Below are positions 30,818 through 39,420 of a stretch of DNA of 56,469 nt, piece by piece; positions within the stretch are counted from its first letter, which is position 1, and each line of letters begins with the position of its first letter. The position numbers and the translations under genes were made by a program. Source of the DNA: Pseudomonadota bacterium. GTDB taxonomy: Bacteria > Pseudomonadota > Gammaproteobacteria > Burkholderiales > Usitatibacteraceae. Location of the stretch: positions 1 through 56,469 of the forward strand of contig JAKOWJ010000021.1 in NCBI GenBank assembly GCA_029781595.1. The letters are read 5' to 3'. The notes beneath the pieces are model-generated. The model was given only the letters and a program-made list of their open reading frames with translations. It searched no databases and was not told the origin of the DNA.

Positions 30818-31432
30818 ATGAAACTCACCCACGACATCATCGAGCAGAAGACCGGCCTCATGGCCGTGCTGATCGTGCTCCTCGTGAGCATCGGCGGCCT
30901 GGTGGAAATCGTGCCGCTGTACTTCCAGCGCTCGACCACCGAGCCGGTCTCGGGCCTCAAGCCCTATGACGCGCTGCGCCTGGCGGGCCGCGACATCTAC
31001 GTCCGCGAGGGCTGCTACAACTGCCACTCGCAGATGGTCCGGCCGTTCCGCGCCGAGGTGGAGCGCTACGGCCACTACTCGGTGGCCGGCGAGTTCGTCT
31101 ACGACCACCCGTTCCAGTGGGGCAGCAAGCGCACGGGGCCGGACCTCGCGCGAGTCGGCGGCCGCTACAGCGACACGTGGCACCGCACGCACCTGCGCAA
31201 TCCGCGCGACGTGGTGCCCGAGTCCAACATGCCGGGCTACCCGTGGCTTCACCGCACCCCGGTCGCCGGCGAGAGCCTGCCGGCGCACATGAAGGCGCTG
31301 CGGGCCGTCGGCGTCCCGTACTCCGACGCGGAGATCGCCTCCTCCACCAAGGACGTCGCGGGCAAGACCGAGGAGGACGCGCTCATCGCGTACCTCCAGG
31401 GCCTGGGCACCGCCGTCAAGTCGCGCAGGTGA
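30818..31432 (+). CDS. ccoO: Cytochrome c oxidase cbb3 subunit II
   Basis: Membrane-anchored mono-haem cytochrome c of 204 residues. One N-terminal helix ([20 protein letters not shown]) precedes the haem site C66-Y-N-C69-H70 and the family block [20 protein letters not shown] then [20 protein letters not shown]. It passes electrons from CcoP to CcoN. It begins 15 bp after ccoN. Confidence 0.97.
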   Translation: MKLTHDIIEQKTGLMAVLIVLLVSIGGLVEIVPLYFQRSTTEPVSGLKPYDALRLAGRDIYVREGCYNCHSQMVRPFRAEVERYGHYSVAGEFVYDHPFQWGSKRTGPDLARVGGRYSDTWHRTHLRNPRDVVPESNMPGYPWLHRTPVAGESLPAHMKALRAVGVPYSDAEIASSTKDVAGKTEEDALIAYLQGLGTAVKSRR

Positions 31433-31436
31433 GGCC

Positions 31437-31604
31437 ATGGACCTGAACACGATCCGTTCCGCCATCACGGTCGTCGCGATGATCACCTTCCTGGGCATCG
31501 TCGCCTGGGCGTGGTCCTCCCGCCGACACGCCGACTTCGAAGCCGCGTCGCGCCTGCCCCTCGAGGAGGACGACGCCCCCACTGTCCGGGAGAAACAGCA
31601 ATGA
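31437..31604 (+). CDS. ccoQ: Cbb3 oxidase subunit CcoQ
   Basis: A 55-residue protein with one membrane helix (ITVVAMITFLGIVAWAWSS) and a polar acidic C-terminus, the usual form of CcoQ (stabiliser of the CcoNO-CcoP assembly). It lies 4 bp after ccoO, and its stop overlaps the ccoP start (ATGA). Confidence 0.93.
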   Translation: MDLNTIRSAITVVAMITFLGIVAWAWSSRRHADFEAASRLPLEEDDAPTVREKQQ

Positions 31605-32515
31605 GCGATTTCGTCGACGGCTTCTGGAGCCTCTACATCGCCGGCATCACCGTGGTCTCCGTCATCGGCTGCGCGGTGTTCCTCACCTCGCAGCACAAGA
31701 AGCGCATGCCGGGGCAGGCCGTGGGCACCACGGGCCACCAGTGGGACGAGGACCTCGCCGAGTACAACAACCCGCTGCCCAAGTGGTGGATGTGGCTGTT
31801 CTGGATCACGATCTTCTTCGCCCTTCTCTACCTCGCCCTCTACCCGGGCCTGGGCAGCTACAAGGGCATGCTGGGCTGGTCCTCGACCGGCCAGTACGAC
31901 GTCGAGCAGAAGAACGCCGAGGCGACCTACGGGCCCATCTTCAAGAAGTACGCGGCCATGGAGATCCCGGCGATCGCGAAGGATCCCCAGGCGCACATCA
32001 TGGGCGAGCGCATGTTCCTCACGTACTGCGCGCAGTGCCACGGCTCGGACGCGCGCGGCAACAAGGGCTTTCCCAACCTCGCCGACAACGACTGGCTGTG
32101 GGGGGGCGAGCCGCAGGCGATCCTCACCACCATCATGGAGGGGCGCACCGGCGTGATGCCTCCCATGGGCGCCGCGGTGGGCGGCCCGGAGGGCGTGAAG
32201 GAGGTCGCCAACTACGTGCTGTCGCTCTCGGGCTCGCCGCATGACGCGAAGCTCGCGGAGGCCGGCAAGGCGAAGTTCGCGGTGTGCGCGGCGTGCCACG
32301 GCCCCGAGGCCAAGGGCAACCCGGCCCTGGGCGCGCCGAACCTCACCGACAAGGTGTGGCTGCACGGCGGCTCGCTCCAGGCGATCATGTACCAGATCGA
32401 GAACGGGCGGACCAACGTGATGCCGGCGCACAAGGACTTCCTCGGTCCCGAGCGCTCGCGCATCCTCGCCGCCTACGTGTGGAGCCTGTCGGCCTCCACC
32501 ACGGCCGCGAAGTGA
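31601..32515 (+). CDS. ccoP: Cytochrome c oxidase cbb3 subunit III
   Basis: Di-haem cytochrome c of 304 residues with two N-terminal membrane helices (about 10-30 and 63-82) and haem sites C143-A-Q-C146-H147 and C229-A-A-C232-H233. The motif KWWMWLFWITIFFALLYLAL is characteristic. It accepts electrons from soluble cytochromes. Start ATG 31601 overlaps ccoQ; its stop overlaps the ccoG GTG start. Confidence 0.97.
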   Translation: MSDFVDGFWSLYIAGITVVSVIGCAVFLTSQHKKRMPGQAVGTTGHQWDEDLAEYNNPLPKWWMWLFWITIFFALLYLALYPGLGSYKGMLGWSSTGQYDVEQKNAEATYGPIFKKYAAMEIPAIAKDPQAHIMGERMFLTYCAQCHGSDARGNKGFPNLADNDWLWGGEPQAILTTIMEGRTGVMPPMGAAVGGPEGVKEVANYVLSLSGSPHDAKLAEAGKAKFAVCAACHGPEAKGNPALGAPNLTDKVWLHGGSLQAIMYQIENGRTNVMPAHKDFLGPERSRILAAYVWSLSASTTAAK

Positions 32516-33993
32516 CGCACGCCGCCGGCGAACCCCGACCGGAAGCGGCCCCCGCCGCTTCCGGCGCCCCGCTGAAGGTCGTGGCGGCGGGCGCCGGCGA
32601 CGAGGTCGACCGCGGGCTGTTCGAGGTCCGCAAGAAGATCTACCCCCGCGCCGTCCACGGCTGGTTCGCCCGGCTGCGCTGGTCGGCCGTCTGGTTCACG
32701 CAGGTCCTCTTCTACGGCCTGCCCTGGATCACCTGGAACGACCGCCAGGCCGTGCTCTTCGACCTGGCGGCCCGCAAGTTCTACATCTTCGGCGCCGTCC
32801 TCTGGCCGCAGGACTTCATCTACCTCACGCTGCTCCTGGTCACCGCGGCCGTCTCGCTCTTCCTCTTCACCGCGGTCGCCGGACGGCTGTGGTGCGGCTA
32901 CGCGTGCCCGCAGACGGTCTACACGGAGATCTTCCTGTGGATCGAGCGGATGATCGAGGGCGACCGGGGGGCCCGCACCAAGCTCGACGCCGGGCCGCTC
33001 ACGGCGCGCAAGTTCGGCCTCAAGGCCGCCAAGCACGCCGTCTGGGCGGCGGCCGCCTTCTGGACGGGATTCACCTTCGTGGGCTACTTCACGCCCATCA
33101 AGGTCCTCGGCGGCGAGTTCCTCTCGCTCTCGCTGGGGCCCTGGGAGACCTTCTGGGTCTGCTTCTACGGGTTCGCCACCTACGGCAACGCGGGCTGGAT
33201 GCGCGAGCAGGTGTGCAAGTACATGTGCCCGTACGCGCGCTTCCAGGGCGCGATGTTCGACCAGGACACGCTCATCATCGCCTACGACCGCGAGCGCGGC
33301 GAGCCGCGTGGCTCCCGCGGCCGCAAGGCGGACCCGAAGGCCCTGGGCCTGGGCAGCTGCGTCGACTGCGACATATGCGTGCAGGTCTGCCCGACGGGCA
33401 TCGACATCCGCGCCGGCCTCCAGTACGAGTGCATCGGCTGCGCGGCGTGCATCGACGGCTGCGACCAGGTCATGGAGAAGATGGGCTACCCGAAGGGCCT
33501 CATCCGCTACTCCACGGAGCACGCCATGCAGGAGCACAGCGGGCTCCAGGGGATCGTGCGGCGCGTCGTCCGGCCGCGCACGATGATCTACGCCGGCCTG
33601 CTCGCCACGGTGGTCACGGCCCTCGTGACGGCCCTGTACCTGCGCGTGCCGCTCAAGGTGGACGTGATCCGCGACCGCGGCGCGCTCGTGCGCGAGGTCG
33701 AGGACGGCGAGCTCGAGAACGTGTACCGGCTGCAGGTCATGAACGCCACCGAGTCCGCGCACCGCTACCGCATCGCCGTCGAGGGCCTGCCGGGGCTGCG
33801 CGTGGCCTCCCAGCCAGTCGTCGAGATGGCGGCCGCCTCCACCCGCGCCTTCCCGCTGCGCATCCGCCTTCCCGGCGCCGAGGCCAAGGGCGGCTCGCAG
33901 CGGATCGTCATCACCGTGACCGCCGAGGACGGCGACCACCTGCAGGTGCGGGAGAAGGCCGTGTTCATTTCCCCCAGGAAGGACGAGAATTGA
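32512..33993 (+). CDS. ccoG: Cbb3 assembly iron-sulfur protein CcoG (FixG/RdxA)
   Basis: A 493-residue polytopic membrane protein with two cytoplasmic 4Fe-4S sites (CVDCDICVQVCPTG and CIGCAACIDGC) plus the membrane-side CGYACPQ and CKYMCPYARFQ motifs of NapH/CcoG proteins. CcoG has been implicated as a Cu(II) reductase in cbb3 assembly. The C-terminal third is an Ig-like periplasmic domain. The GTG at 32512 overlaps the ccoP stop; earlier in-frame codons lie inside ccoP. Confidence 0.96.
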   Translation: MTHAAGEPRPEAAPAASGAPLKVVAAGAGDEVDRGLFEVRKKIYPRAVHGWFARLRWSAVWFTQVLFYGLPWITWNDRQAVLFDLAARKFYIFGAVLWPQDFIYLTLLLVTAAVSLFLFTAVAGRLWCGYACPQTVYTEIFLWIERMIEGDRGARTKLDAGPLTARKFGLKAAKHAVWAAAAFWTGFTFVGYFTPIKVLGGEFLSLSLGPWETFWVCFYGFATYGNAGWMREQVCKYMCPYARFQGAMFDQDTLIIAYDRERGEPRGSRGRKADPKALGLGSCVDCDICVQVCPTGIDIRAGLQYECIGCAACIDGCDQVMEKMGYPKGLIRYSTEHAMQEHSGLQGIVRRVVRPRTMIYAGLLATVVTALVTALYLRVPLKVDVIRDRGALVREVEDGELENVYRLQVMNATESAHRYRIAVEGLPGLRVASQPVVEMAAASTRAFPLRIRLPGAEAKGGSQRIVITVTAEDGDHLQVREKAVFISPRKDEN

Positions 33994-34508
33994 GCGCCGT
34001 GACCGCTGAAGCCGATCCGAAGGCCCCCTCCCGCAAGCCCTGGTACCGGGAGCCGTGGCCGTGGCTCCTCGCCTCCGGCCCCGCCATCGTGGTGGTGGCC
34101 GGCCTCACCACGGCCGTCATCGCCTTCCGCGGCGCGGACGGGCTCGTGGCCGACGACTATTACAAGCAGGGGCTCGCCATCAACCGCGAGATCGCCCGCG
34201 ACGAAGCGGCGCGCGCGCTGGGCATCACCGGCGAGCTCACCCTGGAGCCCGGGCGCATCCGAGTGACCCTGCGGGCGTCCGCGACGCTGCCGGACCGGCT
34301 CACGATCCGCCTGGCCCACCCCTCGCGCGCCTCGGAGGACCGCGTCGCGCACCTCGCCCGCACGGGCGAAGGCATCTGGGAGGCGCCGCTCGCCCCCCTG
34401 TCGGCCGCCCACTGGACGGCCATCGTCGAGACGCCGCAGTGGCGCATCTCGGCCCTGGTGGATTCGCGCAAGCCCGGGCCCGCCCCGCTCGCCCCCGGCG
34501 TGCGCTGA
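33990..34508 (+). CDS. ccoH: Cbb3 assembly protein CcoH (FixH)
   Basis: A protein of about 172 residues with one membrane helix (LLASGPAIVVVAGLTTAVIA) then the family motif DDYYKQGLAINREIARD and a periplasmic beta domain. It is required for cbb3 maturation. TTG 33990 is preferred: it overlaps the ccoG stop (TTGA), as other genes in this operon overlap, and AGGAAGGA lies 6 nt upstream. GTG 33999 is the alternative. Confidence 0.93.
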   Translation: MSAVTAEADPKAPSRKPWYREPWPWLLASGPAIVVVAGLTTAVIAFRGADGLVADDYYKQGLAINREIARDEAARALGITGELTLEPGRIRVTLRASATLPDRLTIRLAHPSRASEDRVAHLARTGEGIWEAPLAPLSAAHWTAIVETPQWRISALVDSRKPGPAPLAPGVR

Positions 34509-34538
34509 GACGCCGGCCACGACAAGACGGAGGAACCC

Positions 34539-34838
34539 ATGCTGACGCAGCGAATCGCCTGGATCCTGTGGCCCGCCTTCCTCGTGGCCTGCGGCATGGA
34601 GGTCGTGTTCTTCACGCTCTTCGACCCGGCCGACCTCAATTTCTTCGGCCAGCCGCTCGAGGCGAGCCGGATGACGATCTACTCCGTGGGATTCTTCGCC
34701 TTCTGGGCCCTGGGCGCCGCCTCGAGCTTCCTCACGTGCTTCCTGCAGCGCTCGCCGTGGGAGGTGAACCGCTGCCCGCTGCCCGCCAGCGGCCGCCCGG
34801 AAGGCTGCCCGAAGCGCGAAGGGCCGCCCTGCTGCTGA
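34539..34838 (+). CDS. Small membrane protein with Cys-rich tail, cco locus
   Basis: A 99-residue protein with two membrane helices (about 6-27, IAWILWPAFLVACGMEVVFF; and about 48-69, SVGFFAFWALGAASSFLTCF). After the second helix comes a Cys-rich tail, CPLPASGRPEGCPK...PPCC, resembling a metal or redox site. Similar small proteins accompany cco genes in Betaproteobacteria and are unassigned. A GGAGGAA site precedes ATG 34539. Its position 30 bp after ccoH suggests co-transcription and a role in oxidase biogenesis, which is inference. Confidence 0.75.
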   Translation: MLTQRIAWILWPAFLVACGMEVVFFTLFDPADLNFFGQPLEASRMTIYSVGFFAFWALGAASSFLTCFLQRSPWEVNRCPLPASGRPEGCPKREGPPCC

Positions 34839-34860
34839 GCGGCCGGGCGCGTCCCCGCGC

Positions 34861-37629
34861 CTAGAGCACCTTCACCACGTCGACCAGGCTCGGGGCGTCG
34901 GGCCCCGGGAAGGGCTCGAAGCCCAGCCGGTCCAGGAGCTCGCGCATCGAGTCGTTGGAGGCGAGTATCAGCCCGCGCAGCCGCTCGATGCCGGCGAAGC
35001 GCGCGTGCGTCATGAGCCGGCCTATCAGCTTCGAGGCGAGGCCCTTGCGCTGCGCGCGGTCGGCGATGACGATCGCGAACTCCGCGCTCACCGGGTTGGG
35101 GTCGCGCACGTAGCGCGCCACGCTGATGATCGACTCGCCGTCGGGCTCCTTGCGCGTGGCGATGAGCGCCATCTCCCGGTCGTAGTCGATCTGCGTGAAG
35201 CGCGCCACCATCTCCGGCGTCACGTGACGCACGATCGAGAGGAACCGCAGGTACCTCGACTCGTCGGAGAGCTCGGTGATGAACTCCGTCTCCATGGCCG
35301 CGTCCTCGGGGCGGATGGGCCGGATGGTGACCTCGGAGCCGTCGCGCAGGCGCTCCAGCGCCTCGAGCGCCTCCGGGTAGGGGTGGATCGCCAGGTGCGA
35401 GTAGCGGCTGTCCAGGTGGTGCCGCGCGGGGTCGATCACCACGCGCGCGTCCAGCGCCACCGCGCCCGTCGGGTCGAGGAGCAGGGGATTGATGTCCATC
35501 TCCGCCACCCACGGCAGCGCGCACACGATGTCGGAGACCCGCAGGAGCACGTCGATGAGCGCGTCGCGGTTGGCCGCGGGCACGTTGCGGTAGGCCCCCA
35601 GCAGGCGCGCGGCACGCGTGCGGTCCACGAGGTCGCCCGCCAGGCGCACGTTGAGCGGCGGCAGGCCCACGGCGTTGTCGCGCAGGAGCTCGACCGCCAC
35701 CCCGCCGGAGCCGAAGCTGATGGCCGGCCCGAAGGCCGGGTCGGTCATCACGCCGAGCATGAGCTCGCGGCCATCGCGGCGCGAGACCATCGACTGCACG
35801 AGCACGCCCGCGATCTTCGCGTCGGGCCGCAGGCGGCCCACGGTGGCGACGATGTCGTCGAACTGCTGGCCCACGGCCTCGGCGTCGCGCACGTCCAGGC
35901 GCACGCCGTGCACGTCGGACTTGTGCGAGATGTCCGGCGAGAGGATCTTCATCACGACGGGGTAGCCGATCGTCTCGGCCGCCCGGACGGCCTCCTCGCG
36001 CGTGGTGGCCACGGTGAAGGGCGGAACGGGCACGCCGAAGGCGGCGAGCAGCGACTTGGCCTCCACCTCGTTGAGCAGGGAGCGCCCCTCCTCCACCGCG
36101 ACGCGGAAGATCTCCTCAGCGCGCGCGATGTCGTGCTCCGTGGGCGTCGACCGCGGGGGCGGCGACTCGAGCAGCAGCTTCTGGTTCTTCACGTGGGTGG
36201 CCAGGGCCGCGAAGGCCTGCACCGCGACCTCCCCCGACCGGTACGCCGGGATGCCGGCGCCCTCGACGCGGCGGCGCGTGGCCACCACGCCGCTCTCGCC
36301 CAGCCAGGCCGTGAGGAAGGGCTTCGAGCACTCCTTGGCGATGGGGATGACGCCGTCCGCGACCGACTCGGCGCTGGCGATGCCGGTCGGGCAGAAGACG
36401 GAGAGCACCGCGTCCACGTTGGGGTCCTCGGCCACGATCCGGGCGGCGCCCCCGAACCGCTCGCCATCCGCATCCCCGATCACGTCTACCGGATTGCCGT
36501 GCGACCAGTGCCTGGGCAGGATGCCGTCCAGCTTCTCGAGCGTCTGGGGCGAGAGCGTGGCGAGGCGAAGGTCCTCGGAGCTCACCGCGTCCGCGGCCAG
36601 CACGCCGGGGCCGCCGCCGTTGGTCACGATGGCGAGGCGGTCGCCGTGCGGCTTGCGGCGCGAGGACAGCGCGCGCGCCGCCGCGAAGAGATCCTGGGCG
36701 CTGTGCACGCGCACGACGCCGCAGCGGGCCAGCACGGCGTCGAAGACGGCGTCGTTGCCCACCAGCGCGCCGGTGTGCGAGCGCGCCGCCTGCGACCCGG
36801 AGGCGTAGCGGCCCACCTTGAGCACGATGACGGGCTTGGCGCGGGCGATGGCGCGAAGGCTGCTGATGAACGTGCGGCCGTGGTGCACGCCCTCGACGTA
36901 GAGCAGCACGCTCTCCGTCTTGGGGTCGAACAGCAGGTAGTCCAGCACGTCGCCGAAATCCACGTCGGCGGCCGCGCCCAGCGAGACCACGCTCGACAGG
37001 CCCACCTTCGTGCTGGCCGCCCAGTCGACGAGCGCCGTGCAGATGGCGCCGGACTGCGAGACCAGGGCGATGCTCCCCGCCTCGCACGCCGTGCGGGCGA
37101 ACGAGGCGTTCAGGCCGATCGACGGGCGCAGCATCCCCACGCAGTTGGGGCCGAGGATGCGCACGTCCGCTTCCCGCGCGATGGCGAGCACGCGGGCCTC
37201 GAGCGCCTTGCCCGCCTCGCCGGTCTCGCCGAACCCGGCCGACAGCACGATGGCCGCCGGCACCCCGGCGCGCCCGGCCTGCTCGATGATCGCGGGAATC
37301 GCCGCGGCGGGCGCCGTGATGACCGCGAGGTCCACGGGCTCCGGCAGGGCCTCCAGCGACGGGTAGCACGGCGAGCCCGCGAGCTCCGCGTGCTTCGGGT
37401 TGACGAGGTGGATCGGCCCGAGGAACCCGCCCTCGCGCAGGTTCGCCAGGACCACCTGCCCGAGCGATCCCGGGCGCTCGCTCGCGCCCACCACCGCGAC
37501 GGAGGCCGGCGAGAGCAGCGGGTGCAGCGGATGGATCAGCTTGGAGATGCCGGGCGCGGACGGCACGGCGGCCGCGTCGGGGACGCGGAATCGGTTGGCG
37601 GCAAGTCGGTTTCGCGTCTTCGTGCCCAT
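34861..37629 (-). CDS. Acyl-CoA synthetase (NDP-forming)/GNAT fusion, PatZ-like
   Basis: A 922-residue protein joining a CoA-binding domain (LLSPASVAVVGASERPGSLG), a succinyl-CoA-ligase-like part (VALVSQ-SGAI; SHTGALVGNDAVFDAVL), an ATP-grasp segment (about 540-760) and a C-terminal GNAT acetyltransferase (from about residue 770: VTIRPIRPEDAAM; AIVIADRAQRKGLASKLIGR). This is the layout of E. coli PatZ/YfiQ, a protein lysine acetyltransferase that can silence acetyl-CoA synthetase. In PatZ the synthetase part is inactive; whether it is here is unclear. Start ATG 37629 is 8 bp from the traR end. Third gene of the Fnr-box-driven uspA-traR operon. Confidence 0.92.
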   Translation of the reverse strand: MGTKTRNRLAANRFRVPDAAAVPSAPGISKLIHPLHPLLSPASVAVVGASERPGSLGQVVLANLREGGFLGPIHLVNPKHAELAGSPCYPSLEALPEPVDLAVITAPAAAIPAIIEQAGRAGVPAAIVLSAGFGETGEAGKALEARVLAIAREADVRILGPNCVGMLRPSIGLNASFARTACEAGSIALVSQSGAICTALVDWAASTKVGLSSVVSLGAAADVDFGDVLDYLLFDPKTESVLLYVEGVHHGRTFISSLRAIARAKPVIVLKVGRYASGSQAARSHTGALVGNDAVFDAVLARCGVVRVHSAQDLFAAARALSSRRKPHGDRLAIVTNGGGPGVLAADAVSSEDLRLATLSPQTLEKLDGILPRHWSHGNPVDVIGDADGERFGGAARIVAEDPNVDAVLSVFCPTGIASAESVADGVIPIAKECSKPFLTAWLGESGVVATRRRVEGAGIPAYRSGEVAVQAFAALATHVKNQKLLLESPPPRSTPTEHDIARAEEIFRVAVEEGRSLLNEVEAKSLLAAFGVPVPPFTVATTREEAVRAAETIGYPVVMKILSPDISHKSDVHGVRLDVRDAEAVGQQFDDIVATVGRLRPDAKIAGVLVQSMVSRRDGRELMLGVMTDPAFGPAISFGSGGVAVELLRDNAVGLPPLNVRLAGDLVDRTRAARLLGAYRNVPAANRDALIDVLLRVSDIVCALPWVAEMDINPLLLDPTGAVALDARVVIDPARHHLDSRYSHLAIHPYPEALEALERLRDGSEVTIRPIRPEDAAMETEFITELSDESRYLRFLSIVRHVTPEMVARFTQIDYDREMALIATRKEPDGESIISVARYVRDPNPVSAEFAIVIADRAQRKGLASKLIGRLMTHARFAGIERLRGLILASNDSMRELLDRLGFEPFPGPDAPSLVDVVKVL

Positions 37630-37636
37630 GGCGATG

Positions 37637-38038
37637 TCATCCGGAAAAGTGGAAGGGACCCCCGCGCCGCTCCGCAGCCTCCTGGCAGCGGACGCAACGA
37701 GAGGCCGCGGGCTGCGCCAGCAGCCGCGCGAATCCGATCTCCTCACCGCAATCCTCGCACAGGCCGTATTCGCCCTTCTCCAGGCGGCGTTCGGCTCCGA
37801 CGATGGCAATGAGCGCGGCGCGGACCTGGCCGGCGCCGGCCACGTCGCGCTCGAATTCGGCCTCCGCGAGCGCACCGTCGCCCGTGAGACCCAGGTCGCG
37901 GAAGAGCTCGGCGTCCTCGCCGCTCAGCTCCCCGCTGGAACGCCGCACGCCGGCCATCGCCTCGCGCTTGAGAGCGGCCAGCGATTCGCGAAGGCGCGCG
38001 AGCTGGCTGTCGTCGAGGCCATGGCGGGCGGCTCCCAT
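37637..38038 (-). CDS. TraR/DksA-type zinc-finger protein
   Basis: A 133-residue protein with a helical coiled-coil N-terminus and the C4 zinc finger C-E-D-C then C-V-R-C (LCEDCGEEIGFARLLAQPAA then SRCVRCQEAAE). DksA/TraR proteins insert into the RNA polymerase secondary channel and work with ppGpp. The N-terminal tip lacks a clear DxxDxA motif, so DksA-like activity is uncertain. The ATG overlaps the uspA stop (TGATG), showing coupling. Confidence 0.88.
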   Translation of the reverse strand: MGAARHGLDDSQLARLRESLAALKREAMAGVRRSSGELSGEDAELFRDLGLTGDGALAEAEFERDVAGAGQVRAALIAIVGAERRLEKGEYGLCEDCGEEIGFARLLAQPAASRCVRCQEAAERRGGPFHFSG

Positions 38039-38481
38039 CAACGCACCACCAGCACCGGCACGGTGGTGCGCGCGAGCACCTTCTGGGTCTCGCTGCCCAG
38101 CAGGAGGGCCTCGAAGCCCTTGCGGCCGTGCGAGGCCATCACGATGAGGTCGGCCTTGAGCTTCTTGGCGGCCCCGAGGATCTCGTCGGCCGGCGAGTCG
38201 CCGAACAGGTGCATCGTCTCGGCCTGCGCGCCCTCCTTCTGGACGGTGGCCGCGTCCTTGGCGAAGACCTTGTCGGCGGCGGCCTTGCAGTCGCGCTTGT
38301 AGTCCTTCTCGGAGGGCCAGTCGATCATCACGCCGTCCGGGTAGTACGGCGTGCGGTAGTCGGGCGTCACGTGCACGAGCGTCAGGAGCGCGTCGGAGCC
38401 GCGGGCGAGCGCCGCGGCGGTCTTCACCGCGTGCGTGGAGCGCTTGGAGCCGTCGGTGGCGCAGAGGATGCGTCTGAACAT
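38038..38481 (-). CDS. Universal stress protein UspA family
   Basis: A 147-residue protein opening with the Usp strand MFRRILCATDGSKRSTHAV and ending with ADLIVMASHGRKGFEALLLG, SETQKVL and TVPVLVV. The G-2x-G-9x-G(S/T) ATP-binding pattern near HGRKGFEALLLGSET is only partly matched. A good ribosome binding site (GAGGAGACC) precedes ATG 38481. First gene of a three-gene operon behind an Fnr-dependent promoter; likely induced under oxygen limitation. Confidence 0.92.
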   Translation of the reverse strand: MFRRILCATDGSKRSTHAVKTAAALARGSDALLTLVHVTPDYRTPYYPDGVMIDWPSEKDYKRDCKAAADKVFAKDAATVQKEGAQAETMHLFGDSPADEILGAAKKLKADLIVMASHGRKGFEALLLGSETQKVLARTTVPVLVVR

Positions 38482-38523
38482 GGCAGGTCTCCTCTGGAAA
38501 TTGGGGGGTACGTCGTGAAATCC

Positions 38524-38564
38524 ATGCTACCCCGCGTCCCCCCCCCACCCTTGACCGGGATCAA
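38524..38564 (-). promoter_or_regulatory. Class II Fnr-dependent promoter of uspA-traR-acs/GNAT
   Basis: On the minus strand the -10 TAGCAT is at 38529-38524 and the Fnr box at 38564-38551 (plus strand TTGAC-CGGG-ATCAA), with 21 nt between, identical to the ccoN promoter. Transcription start is expected near 38517, about 36 nt before ATG 38481. Confidence 0.85.
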
Positions 38565-38591
38565 CCGCGAAATGCCCCCCGGCGGAGGCGT

Positions 38592-39332
38592 TCAGGAGGC
38601 GCTCTGCGCCTGCGCCATCACGCGCTTCAGGCCGGCGATGTCGAGGATGCGCACGTGCTTCTGGTGCACCTCGATGAGGCCGTCCTCCTGGAAGCGGGAG
38701 AACAGGCGGCTCACCGTCTCGAGCTTCATCCCGAGGTAGCTGCCGATCTCGTCGCGGGTCATGCGCAGGACGAATTCCGAGGCGGAGAAGCCGCGCGCCG
38801 TGAGGCGCTGCGAGAGGTTCACCAGGAAGGCCGCCAGCCGCTCCTCGGCGCGCATCGAGCCCAGGAGCATCATGACGCCCTGGTCGCGCACGATCTCGCG
38901 GGACAGCACCTTGTGGAAGTGGCGCTGCAGCGGCTCGAAGTGCCGCGACAGGTCCTCGACGCGCGCGAAGGGCATCACGCACACCTCGCTGTCCTCCAGC
39001 GCCGTGAGCGTGCAGGTGTGGCGGTCGGCCCCGATGCCGTCCATGCCCAGGAGCTCGCCGGCCATGTAGAAGCCCGTGACCTGCTCGCGGCCGTCGCCGC
39101 TCGTGAGCGTGCTCTTGAAGAAGCCATAGCGCACGGCGTAGAGCGCGGAGAACGGCTCGCCGCCGTAGAACAGGCTGTCGCCGCGACGGACCTTCCGGCG
39201 CGTGGACACGAGGTTGTCCAGGCTCTGCAGCTCGTCGACGCTGAGACCGACGGGCAGGCACAGTTCCCGCAGGTTGCACTGCGAGCACGCGGTGCGCAGG
39301 CGCGTGAGCGTGGCGAGGGCTGGTTCGTTCAT
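38592..39332 (-). CDS. fnr: Fnr/Anr oxygen-responsive transcription regulator
   Basis: A Crp/Fnr family regulator of 246 residues. The N-terminal cysteines C16-X2-C19-X5-C25 and a fourth cysteine in RHTCTLTALEDSEV would bind the oxygen-labile 4Fe-4S cluster. The HTH ends EIGSYLGMKLETVSRLFSRF, with the E-x-x-S-R recognition residues for TTGAT half-sites. Start ATG 39332 has no ribosome binding site; the -10 TACAAT at 39346-39341 would place transcription start only ~2-6 nt upstream (possibly leaderless mRNA). Likely regulates ccoNOQP, the uspA operon and itself. Confidence 0.95.
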   Translation of the reverse strand: MNEPALATLTRLRTACSQCNLRELCLPVGLSVDELQSLDNLVSTRRKVRRGDSLFYGGEPFSALYAVRYGFFKSTLTSGDGREQVTGFYMAGELLGMDGIGADRHTCTLTALEDSEVCVMPFARVEDLSRHFEPLQRHFHKVLSREIVRDQGVMMLLGSMRAEERLAAFLVNLSQRLTARGFSASEFVLRMTRDEIGSYLGMKLETVSRLFSRFQEDGLIEVHQKHVRILDIAGLKRVMAQAQSAS

Positions 39333-39340
39333 GGTGCGGT

Positions 39341-39346
39341 ATTGTA
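39341..39346 (-). promoter_or_regulatory. Candidate -10 element of fnr
   Basis: TACAAT on the minus strand ends 8 bp before the fnr start codon. It is 26 nt from the Fnr box at 39373, 5 nt more than in the two class II promoters, so the box is on the wrong helical face for activation here and may mediate autorepression. Confidence 0.5.
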
Positions 39347-39372
39347 GACGGCAGAACAGCGCCCGGCGACCC

Positions 39373-39386
39373 TTGATCCTCGTCAA
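39373..39386. promoter_or_regulatory. Fnr box in the fnr/hemN divergent gap
   Basis: TTGAT-CCTC-GTCAA matches the Fnr/Anr palindrome. For hemN, 21 nt downstream is GAAGAT (39408-39413), a weak -10, with start near 39420. For fnr the spacing to its -10 is 26 nt. The box could activate hemN, repress fnr, or both. Confidence 0.75.
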
Positions 39387-39420
39387 GGGGCCAGCGCGTC
39401 GTTGACGGAAGATGCGCCCC

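Noticed and set aside
28937-32431. 1164-aa minus-strand open frame opposite ccoI-ccoP
   Set aside because: It spans several verified genes and gene boundaries on the other strand; His/Val/Arg-rich shadow.
35005-37812. 935-aa plus-strand open frame opposite the synthetase/GNAT gene
   Set aside because: Shadow frame; no start context and no domain.
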